Assembly: GCA_050946375.1 (NCBI GenBank) | Contig: JBMNUT010000011.1 | Span: forward strand, 1-64,000 | Origin: UBA1794 sp050946375 | GTDB taxonomy: Bacteria; Bacteroidota; Bacteroidia; Bacteroidales; Bacteroidaceae | Direction of reading: 5' to 3' | Length of the DNA: 64,000 nucleotides | In this document: in pieces, positions 7,977-16,902 of the stretch | Layout of the letters: each line of letters begins with the position of its first letter | How positions within the stretch are numbered: position 1 is the stretch's first letter | Notes under the pieces: model-generated | Seen by the model: only the letters and a program-made list of their open reading frames with translations | The model's database searches: none | Told to the model about the DNA's origin: nothing | Position numbers and translations under genes: made by a program

Positions 7977-8540
7977 TTATTCGGCTTTTGCGGATTCCTC
8001 TTTCGTGCGGGCAAATATCTCTTGCACGGCTTTCTTACCCTTGATATGCGGGGGGAGCAGAGAGAGCTTGCCTTTGGCCAGCATGCCGGGGGCTACGGTT
8101 ACGTCTTGCAGCAGATGGAGCGAGCGCAGCTTGTATTCTACGACGAGGTCCAGCTCACCCAGACGTCCGTTGCGGTGTACGCTTCCGAGAAATGACTTGT
8201 GGAACTTTATGATGTCCGAGGCTTCCGGCGAGATGCAGCCTTCTTTTTGGGCTTCGCCGCGCAGGCAGTCCATGAGTACGGGTATGTCCACTTCTTTCGG
8301 GCAGCGTCCGATGCATTGTTCGCAGCCTACACAATACCAGATGGCACGGCTGGAGAGGACTTTCCGGTAGGCTGAGTCCGTTCCGGTCTGGAGCAGGCGC
8401 ATGATGAGCGACGGGGGAAAATCCATTTCGGACGCCATGGGGCAACCGGCTGTGCACTTGCCACATTGGTAACAGTCGCGTGCTTGGACTCCGCAAAGCG
8501 CCTCCAAGCGGTCAGCGAGGGCGGATTGATCGTTTTTCAT
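7977..8540 (-). CDS. hdrC: HdrC-like 4Fe-4S subunit of heterodisulfide reductase
   Basis: A 187-residue soluble HdrC homologue and first gene of the operon. Two ferredoxin clusters lie in the N-terminal half: CYQCGKCTAGCP (Cys 23, 26, 29, 33) and CVGCEQCIGRCP (Cys 70, 73, 76, 80). No membrane anchor or cytochrome b partner is present, so the complex should be cytosolic. HdrC passes electrons from HdrA to HdrB. The ATG at 8540 was chosen because the 98 preceding in-frame residues look non-coding and cross the terminator of the GH78 gene. Confidence 0.88.
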   Translation of the reverse strand: MKNDQSALADRLEALCGVQARDCYQCGKCTAGCPMASEMDFPPSLIMRLLQTGTDSAYRKVLSSRAIWYCVGCEQCIGRCPKEVDIPVLMDCLRGEAQKEGCISPEASDIIKFHKSFLGSVHRNGRLGELDLVVEYKLRSLHLLQDVTVAPGMLAKGKLSLLPPHIKGKKAVQEIFARTKEESAKAE

Positions 8541-8587
8541 GATCGGTGTTAGTATGAAAATTGTCTGTTTTATGGCCGTAAATGTAC

Positions 8588-8642
8588 ACAAAAAAGCGCA
8601 GAAATGCTCCTCTCTTTTTGGGAAAAAGTAGGCATTTCTGCG
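8588..8642 (-). terminator. intrinsic terminator between the GH78 gene and hdrC
   Basis: An 11-base perfect stem (CGCAGAAATGC with 8632-8642) with extra inner pairing CTTTTT/AAAAAG, followed on the minus strand by a run of T. It ends the GH78 transcript and leaves only about 45 bases for the hdrC promoter. Confidence 0.75.
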
Positions 8643-8710
8643 AAAGAAGTCGGTTTTTGGTCTGCTGAGTGCCGTATCGAGGGGCTGAAAGTTGCAACGG
8701 TTTTTCTGAT

Positions 8711-8756
8711 TTGTGGCAAGGCTTTTCGGAAAAAGTGCCCGGGCAAATGCTCCGAT
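8711..8756. repeat. degenerate copy of the dispersed 22-base repeat
   Basis: TTGTGGCAAGGCTTTTCGG followed by AAAAAGTGCCCGGGCA resembles the family core with many changes. It lies between the GH78 stop and the terminator. Confidence 0.4.
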
Positions 8757-8764
8757 GCGCCGCC

Positions 8765-11569
8765 TCAGTGGTTCTTTTGGCCCGGCCAGGGGAGCGAAAA
8801 CTCGTATTCTCCTGAGCCGATTTCGTAAGTGCACCGGCCGTTTACGATGCCTGAGTAGTGAATTTCGGGGTGCTGTTCTACGGGCTTTTTGCCTTCCTTG
8901 ACTCCGTCAGGCGTATCGGTCGGCAGGCATACGGTGGCTCGTGTGTTGGACGGTACGGTGATGTGGTAAATAAATTGTGGCCCTTTGATTTCCCATCGGC
9001 TCTCGATGAGTCCGTAAGGTGAGCGGAAAGTGGCAGAAGCGTACTGCATGTTGCCCACCGGATCGGGGTTGAGCAGGAAGTGCTTGAAGGCAATTTCTCC
9101 GGAGATTGGGCGTATTCCTCCTAATCCCTGGTAGAACCATCCCATCAGATGCCCGAGCATGCAGTGGTTGTGGGAAGCGGTTTTCAGCGCTGCCCATGAC
9201 TCGGTGAGCGAGGTGGCTCCCTGCTTGAGCTGGTATCCGTAGCCGGGTTTGTCGCTTTGGCAGTTCATTTCGTAGATGACCTGGGAATATCCGTTTTCGA
9301 GCAGGGCCATTACGAGATAGTTGAAGCCGATGTCGCCCGATGTCATGCTGTTTCCGTGCTGGCGTATGTCGGCAATTATCTGCCGGAGGCAGCTTTCCCG
9401 GTTCTTTTCGTCGACGAGTCCCATGCAGAGGGCTATGGCGTTTGCCGTCTGGCTGCCGCGGTCGTAGTATTTTTCTGCCGTGTTGAAGAATTTTTCGTTG
9501 AATGCTTCTTTTACTTCTTGTGCCCGCTGTTCGTAGTGTTGTCGCAGGCTGTCTTTGCCGAGTAGTTGGGCGGATTGGGCCATGATGCACAGGTCGCGGT
9601 AATAGAAGGCGGTCGGGGTGAGTCCGCGCGAGGTGAGTTGGCTGTAACCGGGATGTGCGGGGCCTTGGTCGTACCAGTCTCCCAATCCGTGGTAGAGTAT
9701 GTTGTGCTGGGCGCGGCTTGTCAGATAGTCGGTGTAGGCCGTCATCATTCCGAAATGCTCTTTGATTGCGCTGCTGTCCCCATACCATTCGTACAGGAAC
9801 CACGGCAGAAGGATTCCTGCGCTGCCCCATTCGGGAGAATCGCGGAAGTCCCCGTCGAAAGCGGTGTACTCGGGGGCTATGCTCGGGATGAGGCCGTTGG
9901 GCAGTTGGGACTCGTCCATATCGTCGATTATCTTGTGGAAGAACTGGTGGGTGTCGTAGCAATAGGATAAAGCATGGCTCATGAGGTGGGTAACCTCCAG
10001 CCATCCTAATTTTTCACGGTGGGGGCAGTCGGTAAGCACATGGGACATGTTGCTCTTTACCGACCAGTCTATGAGCGAATATATGGCGTTGAACAAACTG
10101 TCGGAGCAGCAGAATGTGCCGATTGCTTCGTTGCTGTTTGACACGTGGAGCATGTTCAGCTCCTCGATGACGGGTAAATCGTCCGGATTCTCGTAGCCGG
10201 CCGGTACGGCTCCTTCCACTGCTACGTAGCGGAAGCCGTAGTAGCTGAACGAAGGAGTCCATGTTTCCGTCCCGTTCCCTGCCAGGGTGTAGGAGAAGGA
10301 GTAGGGCTGTCCGCTGTTTCTCTGGTCGGGCAGGCTGTCTGGCGTCAGGTATTCTGCCGGACGGAAGGTGATTTTTGCTCCTCTCTTGCCCTTGGCTTTG
10401 AGTCGGATGATGGCGGATGCATTTTGACCGAAGTCGTAGATGAAAATTCCGCTTTTCGGTTTGTAGATGCGGACTGCGTCGAACTGGCGCATTATTTTCA
10501 TAGAATTCGATTGTTGCGGCATGAGTTTTCCCGTACTGGGGGTCTCTTTTGCATTTTCCCACGTGGAATCGTTGAATCCGGCTTTTTCCCATCCTTCCGG
10601 CTCCCGGGTGGCGTCGTAGTCTTCGCCGCCGTAGATGCTGGAAAAGGTGACGGGGCTGGGCGATACCTTCCAGCTTTTGTCGGAATAGAGCTCGCTTGTG
10701 CTGCCGTCGGTGTAGTCGATTTGTATTTTGGCTATCATCTTTGGGGCGGAAAATGTGCAGAGAAGTTTGTGATAGCGCTCGTTTATGCGGGGAATATGCA
10801 GGAATCCGTTGCCTAAGCGGGCGGTAATGACGTTTTCGCCTGCATGCAACAGGCGGGTTATGTCGTAGGTTACGTAGAAAGCCTCGCGGTCGTATCGGCT
10901 CCAGGCGGGGTCGAGGAAATGGTCGCTGGCCTTTGTCCCGTTTATGCTCAGTTCAAAATGGCCCAACCCCGAGATGTAAATCCGGGCGGACCGGACCTTT
11001 TTGCCGATGTGGAATTCTTTTCTGAATTGCGGCATGCGGGGCTCTTTGAATTCCTGCGGGTCGGTCTCGGCCGACGGAGCCTGGTAGCCGGGGTAAATGA
11101 GGTGTTGTGCACTGATTGTGTCCATGGTAATCCAGCGTGCGGGGTACCAGTCGGATTCTGTGAGCGGGCCGGTCTGAAATTGTTGTATCTCGCTCCATGC
11201 GGATTCGTTGTTGTGGTTGTCCCAGACCTTTATTTGCCAGAAATAAGTGTGGAAGGGTTGGAGCGCTTTTCCTCCGTAGGGTATTTGGAGCGATGCTTGG
11301 GACTGGCGTTTCCCGGAGTCCCACAATAGATTGTTTCTCTTGCGCAGTACGTCGCGGCTTTCGGCTACTATTATCTGGTAGGCGCTTTGCATTGTGTTGC
11401 GGGTACTCGATTTCAGTTGCCAGGAGAAGGCCGGTTGGCGGGTCCCGATGTGGGCAGGGCTGATTTGTTGTTCGCAGCGCGTTTGACAGGTCTGTAACTT
11501 TTTTGCGTTTCCCGCAGTACTTATTGTGAAAAGTGCCAGCGCGGTGATTAGAAAGTGTAGGGGCTTCAT
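8765..11569 (-). CDS. GH78 alpha-L-rhamnosidase, secreted
   Basis: A 934-residue protein with an N-terminal signal peptide (MKPLHFLITALALFTISTAG). Family features are a fibronectin-like N-terminal domain, a beta-sandwich with ISGLGHFELSINGTK near 215-230, and an (alpha/alpha)6 catalytic domain with the GH78 hallmark DCPHREKLGWLE near residue 513, plus a C-terminal beta-sandwich (FRSPYGLIESRWEI). It should remove terminal alpha-L-rhamnose from pectic or glycoside substrates in the periplasm. The next gene is a peptide transporter and no SusC/D genes adjoin, so it is an orphan degradative enzyme here. The ATG at 11569 gives a proper signal peptide; the longer frame to 11974 runs through a terminator and antisense sequence. 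Confidence 0.88.
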   Translation of the reverse strand: MKPLHFLITALALFTISTAGNAKKLQTCQTRCEQQISPAHIGTRQPAFSWQLKSSTRNTMQSAYQIIVAESRDVLRKRNNLLWDSGKRQSQASLQIPYGGKALQPFHTYFWQIKVWDNHNNESAWSEIQQFQTGPLTESDWYPARWITMDTISAQHLIYPGYQAPSAETDPQEFKEPRMPQFRKEFHIGKKVRSARIYISGLGHFELSINGTKASDHFLDPAWSRYDREAFYVTYDITRLLHAGENVITARLGNGFLHIPRINERYHKLLCTFSAPKMIAKIQIDYTDGSTSELYSDKSWKVSPSPVTFSSIYGGEDYDATREPEGWEKAGFNDSTWENAKETPSTGKLMPQQSNSMKIMRQFDAVRIYKPKSGIFIYDFGQNASAIIRLKAKGKRGAKITFRPAEYLTPDSLPDQRNSGQPYSFSYTLAGNGTETWTPSFSYYGFRYVAVEGAVPAGYENPDDLPVIEELNMLHVSNSNEAIGTFCCSDSLFNAIYSLIDWSVKSNMSHVLTDCPHREKLGWLEVTHLMSHALSYCYDTHQFFHKIIDDMDESQLPNGLIPSIAPEYTAFDGDFRDSPEWGSAGILLPWFLYEWYGDSSAIKEHFGMMTAYTDYLTSRAQHNILYHGLGDWYDQGPAHPGYSQLTSRGLTPTAFYYRDLCIMAQSAQLLGKDSLRQHYEQRAQEVKEAFNEKFFNTAEKYYDRGSQTANAIALCMGLVDEKNRESCLRQIIADIRQHGNSMTSGDIGFNYLVMALLENGYSQVIYEMNCQSDKPGYGYQLKQGATSLTESWAALKTASHNHCMLGHLMGWFYQGLGGIRPISGEIAFKHFLLNPDPVGNMQYASATFRSPYGLIESRWEIKGPQFIYHITVPSNTRATVCLPTDTPDGVKEGKKPVEQHPEIHYSGIVNGRCTYEIGSGEYEFSLPWPGQKNH

Positions 11570-11689
11570 TGGGATTGGGTTTAAGTCGTTGAGGTTTATA
11601 TGTAAGGAGGGAAGATTGCGGAAGCGCATCGGGAACGATGAAGTGCTGCATCGGGCGGTCGGCTCTTCTTCCGTGCCGCTGGATTTTCT

Positions 11690-11725
11690 GAAAAAGAAAA
11701 AGCCAGTACCAGAGAGGTACTGGCT
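11690..11725 (-). terminator. intrinsic terminator of the POT transporter gene
   Basis: AGCCAGTACC pairs perfectly with GGTACTGGCT around a 5-base loop, and on the minus strand the stem is followed by TTTTTCTTTTTC. It lies 27 bases after the transporter stop. Confidence 0.8.
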
Positions 11726-11751
11726 GAAAAAAGGATGATGTATCTGTTGGC

Positions 11752-13374
11752 TTATCGGATGCCGTGCATCATTTTCACCATCTGTTTTACGCAGCAGAGC
11801 ATCAGTACGCCGGCAATGGCGCTCATGAAGCAGAAAAGGAGGAAGAAGTCGTGCAGATTGGCGATTTCGTATCCCAGGAAACTCTTTACGACTGTATTTC
11901 CCGCGCTGTCTACCGGCAGCAGTCCGGCCAGTAGTCCGGCCAGTTTGTTGCTGGCTGCCGTGCTCAAGTACCATACGCCCATAAGCAGTGAGGCGAAGCG
12001 GGCCGGGGCAAGTTTATTGACGAGTGAGAGTCCGATCGGGGAGAGACAGAGCTCGCCGATGGTGTGCAGGAAATAAAGGCCTATGAGCCAGAACATACAG
12101 ATTTTGGTGCTGGAATCGATACCCTGCACGCCTATGGATATAAACAGGTAACTTAAGGAAAGGATGAGCAGTCCGATAGCTTGCTTCATGGGCGAAGAAG
12201 GCTCTTTCTTACGCGTGTTCAGGAAAGACCATAGGGAGGCCATGATCGGAGCGAAGATGACTACGAAAATAGCGTTGACGCTTTGGAAATAGGATGCGGG
12301 CATTTCCCAGCCGAAGATGTGGCGGTCTATGTTGCGGTCGGCAAACAACGTGAGTGAGCTGCCGGCCTGTTCGTACGCAGCCCAGAAGAAGATGACGAAA
12401 AACGTTACGATATAGATGACGTAGATGCGCGTGCGTTCCAGTTTGGTCAGCGACCTGTCGGAAGCAATGAATATGGGCATTGCGATGCAGACCGAGTAGA
12501 TGAGCGAACCGATCCAGTCGGCGTCTTCAAAAAGGCCTATTTGCGGATTTCCGAAGGAAGAGTAATTGATGGAAAAGAGGAAGAACAAAATCAAGACTCC
12601 TACGGCAGTGCCGGCAATTTGGAGCGGTGAATTGCGTGGGGCAGCAGCCGCGGCGGCTTCAGCCTCTGGCGAGTGGTCGTGATGGACGTTGTCGATTTCC
12701 GGCTTAAGTCCTATCTGTCTGCCGTCAGGCGTACGCAGGTATTTGTTCTCCAGGAGCTTGAATACGATTAAGCCTATCAGCATTCCGATTGCGGCGGAGA
12801 GGAATCCCCACTTGAAGTCGCTGGGGTCGTCCGTATCTCCTACAAATCCGCACCAGAGCGGCGCGATTGTGGCGCCAATGTTGATGCCCATATAGAAAAT
12901 GGTGAAGGCCGAGTCTTTGCGTTTGTCGGTCGGCTCGTACAAATCGCCGACCATTGTGGAAATATTAGGCTTGAAAAATCCGTTTCCGAGAATCAGTAAT
13001 CCGAGTCCGCAGTACATGAGCCATTTGGCGAAGCCTCGTTCTCCGAAGATATCGACGAGGATTGACGAATCGAAGCACGAGGCGCTGAAAAACATGAGGA
13101 ACTGTCCGGCGGCCATGAGCAGGCATCCTGTGGTAATCGAGCGGCGGTTGCCCCAATAACGGTCGGCGATATATCCTCCGAGCAGGGGGGTCAGGTAGAC
13201 CAGTCCCGTGTAACTTCCGTAAATGCCTGAGGCTTCTTTGTCACTCAGCAGCAACGCTTTGGTCATATAAAGTACAAATAATGCGCGCATGCCGAAATAA
13301 CTGAACCGTTCCCACATTTCGGTTACAAAAAGGAGGTATAGGCCTTTGGGATGGCCTTGCTTTTTATTACTCAT
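11752..13374 (-). CDS. POT/PTR2 family proton-dependent di/tripeptide transporter
   Basis: A 540-residue inner-membrane protein with about 14 hydrophobic segments. Family signatures are GGYIADRYWGNRRSI in the second loop and the motif ELCLSPIGLSLVNKLAP late in the protein, where POT transporters have the conserved E-L-SP-G-S. It should import di- and tripeptides with protons. It is expressed from its own promoter, divergent from the NAD(P)HX repair gene, and ends at a strong terminator. Confidence 0.85.
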   Translation of the reverse strand: MSNKKQGHPKGLYLLFVTEMWERFSYFGMRALFVLYMTKALLLSDKEASGIYGSYTGLVYLTPLLGGYIADRYWGNRRSITTGCLLMAAGQFLMFFSASCFDSSILVDIFGERGFAKWLMYCGLGLLILGNGFFKPNISTMVGDLYEPTDKRKDSAFTIFYMGINIGATIAPLWCGFVGDTDDPSDFKWGFLSAAIGMLIGLIVFKLLENKYLRTPDGRQIGLKPEIDNVHHDHSPEAEAAAAAAPRNSPLQIAGTAVGVLILFFLFSINYSSFGNPQIGLFEDADWIGSLIYSVCIAMPIFIASDRSLTKLERTRIYVIYIVTFFVIFFWAAYEQAGSSLTLFADRNIDRHIFGWEMPASYFQSVNAIFVVIFAPIMASLWSFLNTRKKEPSSPMKQAIGLLILSLSYLFISIGVQGIDSSTKICMFWLIGLYFLHTIGELCLSPIGLSLVNKLAPARFASLLMGVWYLSTAASNKLAGLLAGLLPVDSAGNTVVKSFLGYEIANLHDFFLLFCFMSAIAGVLMLCCVKQMVKMMHGIR

Positions 13375-13404
13375 CTATGCTGTCTTTTTTGTTCGTTTTA
13401 GCGG

Positions 13405-13412
13405 CAAATTTA
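13405..13412 (-). promoter_or_regulatory. -7 promoter element (TAAATTTG) for the POT transporter
   Basis: A perfect TAnnTTTG on the minus strand 31 bases before the ATG at 13374. It is back-to-back with the plus-strand promoter at 13445. Confidence 0.6.
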
Positions 13413-13444
13413 CTTTCATTTATCTTAATATCCAACAGATATGC

Positions 13445-13452
13445 TATCTTTG
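13445..13452 (+). promoter_or_regulatory. -7 promoter element (TATCTTTG) for the NAD(P)HX repair gene
   Basis: A perfect TAnnTTTG on the plus strand 32 bases before the ATG at 13484. Confidence 0.65.
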
Positions 13453-13483
13453 CACGGAAAAAACGCCCAATAAGTTTGATGAA

Positions 13484-15010
13484 ATGAAGATTTTTGAAGT
13501 CGAACAGATAAGGGAAATCGATCAGTACACGATACAAAACGAACCGATCTCCCAGGTGGATTTGATGGAAAGAGCTGCTTCTGCTTTTGTTCATGAAGTC
13601 AAAGAGCGATTTCCGAAAGAGATGCCGGTGCATGTCTTTGCGGGACCGGGCGATAACGGGGGCGATGCGCTGGCTGTCGCCCGGCTGTTGCAGGATGCGG
13701 GCTATGCCTCGGTATGCACATACCTCTTCAATCCGTACGATCATCTGAGTCCCGGTTGTGAAACCAACCGCGAATTTCTGAGAAGCCGTACGTCGAAGCG
13801 CCAGTTTGTAGAAGTCACGAAAGGAGTGCGCTTCGATTTTCCCTATATAAATAAAGATATGCTGGTGATTGACGGCCTGTTTGGAACCGGGCTGTCCCGC
13901 CCGTTGGAAGGAGCTTTTGCGGCAATCGTGAAGTTCTTGAATCAATCGGGTGCTACCATTGCTGCTATTGATTTGCCCTCGGGCCTGATGGCTGAAGACA
14001 ACACGGACAACAATCCCGAACACATTATACGGGCTTCGTATACCTTTACGTTCCAGCATCCGAAGCTCTGCTTCTTCTTCCCGGAAACGGCTGTCTATTT
14101 GGGAAAGTGGCAAATACTCGACATAAAGTTAAGCCCTGAAGCCGTTCGTATCCTCGACACTCCGTATTATCTGGTAGAGCCTGCGGAAATAAAGTCTTGG
14201 ATTCATCCTCTTTCGAAGTTCGCCCATAAGGGAACCCAAGGGCATGGACTGCTGATAGCGGGTAGCTACGGGATGGGCGGAGCGGCCTTGCTTTCGGCCG
14301 GAGGGGCGCTTCACTCGGGAATCGGGAAGCTCACGGTACATACGCCTGCGGCCAATGTGCCGATTCTGCAGATCGGCCGTCCGGAAGCCGTGCTTTCTGT
14401 CGACCCTTCGGAATATATTTTCAGCCAGGCGCCGGCGGTAGACGAATATAACGCCTTGGCTATCGGCCCGGGATTGGGGACTTCTTCCGAAACTGTCGAG
14501 GCTTTGTCCAGTCTCTTGCTCTCTCTTGGCCGGAAGTCTTTGGTTCTCGACGCAGATGCCCTCAACATTATCTCAAAGCGCTTGGCTTTGCTGCGGAAGT
14601 TGCCTCAAAATACGATTATCACGCCGCATCCGAAGGAATTGGAGCGCATCTTGGGCAATTGTCAGAATGCCTATGAGCGTTTGCAGATGGCGCGCGAGCT
14701 GGCTCAGGCTGCGAATTTGATAATAGTCCTGAAGGGTGCTTATACGGCCTCTATCTTTCCGGATAAATTAGTCTATTTCAATACGAGCGGAAACCCGGGA
14801 ATGGCGACAGCCGGTAGCGGCGATGTCCTGACGGGTGTGCTGCTTTCCTTGCTGGCGCAGGGCTATGCGCCGCGGCAGGCTACTATTTTGGGCGTTTACC
14901 TGCATGGGCTGGCCGGCGATGTGGCAGCGCGCGAAGTCGGAATGCGGGGCATGTCGGCCAGCGATATTGTGCGCGCTTTGCCGAAAGCCTGGGAAGAGCT
15001 TGAGGCGTAG
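13484..15010 (+). CDS. nnr: bifunctional NAD(P)H-hydrate epimerase / ADP-dependent NAD(P)H-hydrate dehydratase
   Basis: A 508-residue two-domain repair enzyme. The N-terminal YjeF_N epimerase domain (about 1-215) has AGPGDNGGDALAVAR near 53-67; the C-terminal ribokinase-like dehydratase domain (about 225-508) has TAGSGDVLTGVLLSLLAQG near 442-460. Together they convert the R and S forms of damaged NADHX/NADPHX back to NAD(P)H using ADP. The start at 13484 follows the promoter and matches the family N-terminus MKIFEVEQIREID; the longer frame from 13346 overlaps the divergent gene and its promoter. Confidence 0.93.
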   Translation: MKIFEVEQIREIDQYTIQNEPISQVDLMERAASAFVHEVKERFPKEMPVHVFAGPGDNGGDALAVARLLQDAGYASVCTYLFNPYDHLSPGCETNREFLRSRTSKRQFVEVTKGVRFDFPYINKDMLVIDGLFGTGLSRPLEGAFAAIVKFLNQSGATIAAIDLPSGLMAEDNTDNNPEHIIRASYTFTFQHPKLCFFFPETAVYLGKWQILDIKLSPEAVRILDTPYYLVEPAEIKSWIHPLSKFAHKGTQGHGLLIAGSYGMGGAALLSAGGALHSGIGKLTVHTPAANVPILQIGRPEAVLSVDPSEYIFSQAPAVDEYNALAIGPGLGTSSETVEALSSLLLSLGRKSLVLDADALNIISKRLALLRKLPQNTIITPHPKELERILGNCQNAYERLQMARELAQAANLIIVLKGAYTASIFPDKLVYFNTSGNPGMATAGSGDVLTGVLLSLLAQGYAPRQATILGVYLHGLAGDVAAREVGMRGMSASDIVRALPKAWEELEA

Positions 15011-15039
15011 GGAAGCGTGCCATTTTGTTTCTCACGGAA

Positions 15040-15163
15040 GAAAAGCCGAAAAGTCCGGGCACTTTTGCCGAGAAGGCATGGCACTTTTCAGTAAAAGTCC
15101 TGCATTTCTTAGCTAAAAGCTCTGCATTTCGCAAGAAAAACCTTACATTTGCCGGGAAAAGCG
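15040..15163. repeat. dispersed 22-base repeat array, about five units
   Basis: The longest run of the family: successive units begin AAAAGTCCGGGCACTTTT, GAAGGCATGGCACTTTTC, AAAAGTCCTGCATTTC, AAAAGCTCTGCATTTC and AAAAACCTTACATTTG, spaced 21-22 bases apart. It fills the gap between the nnr stop and the DUF4831 start. Confidence 0.75.
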
Positions 15164-15176
15164 AAAACGAACCGAA

Positions 15177-16304
15177 ATGAAGAACATATTGCTTTTTTCA
15201 GCCTTGCTGTGCTCCTGCTTTTTATCGGCGCAGACGGAGGTCTCTGTTTATGGGAGCGATAAGGCGCAGACAGAGGGCATTACTTACATGTTGCCCAAGA
15301 ACCGGATAACAGTGGTAGTGACGGCAGTGAAACGGACTTATACTCCGGGGCAATACTGTCGCTATGCCGAAGAATATTTGCGTCTCTCCAATGTGCAGCC
15401 TGAGGCTTCGACCTATTGGGAACTGCAGAAGGTAGAAGCCTATTGCTCGGCCGTACCCGATCCGCAGAAGGCTTTCTTTATTCAGTTGACAGGGAAGAGC
15501 ATTACTTCCCGCGCGCAACTTTCGCCGGATGGAATGCTGCTGGCCATCAACGACAAGCAGGACTATACGCCGGCTCCCGGGCCCCAACCGCTCGAAGTGA
15601 AGCCGCAGAAAAAGTTTTCGCCGGAAGATTACTATACGGAAGACATCATACGGGCTGCTTCGGCCATGGCTACGGCGAGGCTGATTGCGGATGAAATTTA
15701 CCAGATTCGGGAGCGTCGTAATGACTTGACGCGGGGCGAACTGGAAAATATGCCTCAGGATGGCGCTTCCATGCAGATTGTCTTGAACCAGTTGAACGAG
15801 CAGGAAACGGCTTTGACTTCCGTCTTTTGCGGTACGACGCAGGAAGACGTGAAGCAATTTACGTTTGTTGTGGAGCCAAACGCAGAGGTCGACGAAGCGG
15901 TGCTGTTCCGTTTCTCGAGAAAGCTGGGAGTGGTCGATGCCGATAACTTGGCCGGCGAACCGGTTTATTACAGTTTGGCAAGCCAGAATACGGTGCCCGA
16001 TAAGACTCCGCGTACGGAGGAAGAGCAGAAGCGCGTGGACAAGATGCTGAAAGAGGCGGAGAAGCGTGCCAAGAAAGGCGAGTCGCAGCTCATGGAAGGC
16101 GTAGTCTATAACGTGCCGGAGCGCGTCGATTTTTCGATTTATACGGCTCAGAATGACCTTTTTTCTGCCGAGTACAAGATAGCCCAGATGGGAAATACGG
16201 ATGTGCTGCTGAATGAACTTTTTGACAAGAAGAGCACTTTCCATGTTTTGTTTAACCCGGAGGACGGCTCCTTGCTGAAGGTTTGGCAAGACCAGCAGGA
16301 ATAA
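15177..16304 (+). CDS. DUF4831 family protein, exported
   Basis: A 375-residue protein with a signal peptide (MKNILLFSALLCSCFLSAQ). The body (ITYMLPKNRITVVVTAVKRTYTPGQY and later DEIYQIRERRNDLTRGE) fits the Bacteroidetes family DUF4831, whose function is unknown to me. A Lys/Glu-rich helical stretch lies near 285-310. It precedes hpt in the same direction with a 34-base gap, so the two may be cotranscribed. Confidence 0.75.
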   Translation: MKNILLFSALLCSCFLSAQTEVSVYGSDKAQTEGITYMLPKNRITVVVTAVKRTYTPGQYCRYAEEYLRLSNVQPEASTYWELQKVEAYCSAVPDPQKAFFIQLTGKSITSRAQLSPDGMLLAINDKQDYTPAPGPQPLEVKPQKKFSPEDYYTEDIIRAASAMATARLIADEIYQIRERRNDLTRGELENMPQDGASMQIVLNQLNEQETALTSVFCGTTQEDVKQFTFVVEPNAEVDEAVLFRFSRKLGVVDADNLAGEPVYYSLASQNTVPDKTPRTEEEQKRVDKMLKEAEKRAKKGESQLMEGVVYNVPERVDFSIYTAQNDLFSAEYKIAQMGNTDVLLNELFDKKSTFHVLFNPEDGSLLKVWQDQQE

Positions 16305-16338
16305 TTCGTGCAGACCGATAACGCGTAATTCAAGATAC

Positions 16339-16893
16339 ATGCCCAAGACAGTACGTATCCTCGACAAGACTTTTGAGCAGACTTTCACTCCGGAGGTCAT
16401 AGAGCAGCGTGTGCGCGCTGTGGCCGAGTGCCTCAGCCGTGATTTGGGGGAGAAAAATCCTCTGTTCCTGGGCGTTTTGAACGGTTCGTTTGTCTTTGCT
16501 GCCGATTTGCTGCGGCACCTTGACTTTCCGGCGCAGGTGACTTTCGTAAAGATGGCCTCCTATGAAGGCATGTCTTCTACGGGTACGGTGCGGGAACTGA
16601 TAGGCTTGTCGGAAGCGATTGAAGGCCGTTGCCTTGTGGTGGTGGAGGATATTATCGATTCCGGGCTTACCATGGCACGACTGCTGGAACTTTTGCAGGA
16701 ATACCATCCGGCAGAGGTGCATATCGCAGTGCTTTTCTTGAAGCCGGAGAACTTGAAAGTAGATTCTCTGCCCGTCGATTATGCGCTTTTCCGCATCCCC
16801 AATGATTTTATCGTGGGCTATGGACTGGATTATGAAGGCTATGGACGGAATTTGCCCGGCATTTATACGTTAACTCAGAACAATATAAAATAA
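16339..16893 (+). CDS. hpt: hypoxanthine phosphoribosyltransferase
   Basis: A 184-residue purine salvage enzyme that makes IMP (and GMP) from the base and PRPP. The PRPP-binding motif VVVEDIIDSGLTM is at 100-112, and the flexible-loop region MASYEGMSSTG near 72-82. Length is normal for the family. The gene is followed after 9 bases by adenylate kinase, so both belong to one nucleotide-metabolism transcript. Confidence 0.92.
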   Translation: MPKTVRILDKTFEQTFTPEVIEQRVRAVAECLSRDLGEKNPLFLGVLNGSFVFAADLLRHLDFPAQVTFVKMASYEGMSSTGTVRELIGLSEAIEGRCLVVVEDIIDSGLTMARLLELLQEYHPAEVHIAVLFLKPENLKVDSLPVDYALFRIPNDFIVGYGLDYEGYGRNLPGIYTLTQNNIK

Positions 16894-16902
16894 AACACTA
16901 TT

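Noticed and set aside
8541..8834. N-terminal extension of HdrC by 98 residues
   Set aside because: It would run through the GH78 terminator and repeat sequence and end inside the GH78 coding region.
11570..11974. N-terminal extension of the GH78 protein
   Set aside because: It would cross the POT gene end and its terminator; the internal ATG at 11569 begins a good signal peptide.
15040..15163. CRISPR array
   Set aside because: The units are 21-23 bases with no separate spacers, they diverge freely and there are no cas genes.
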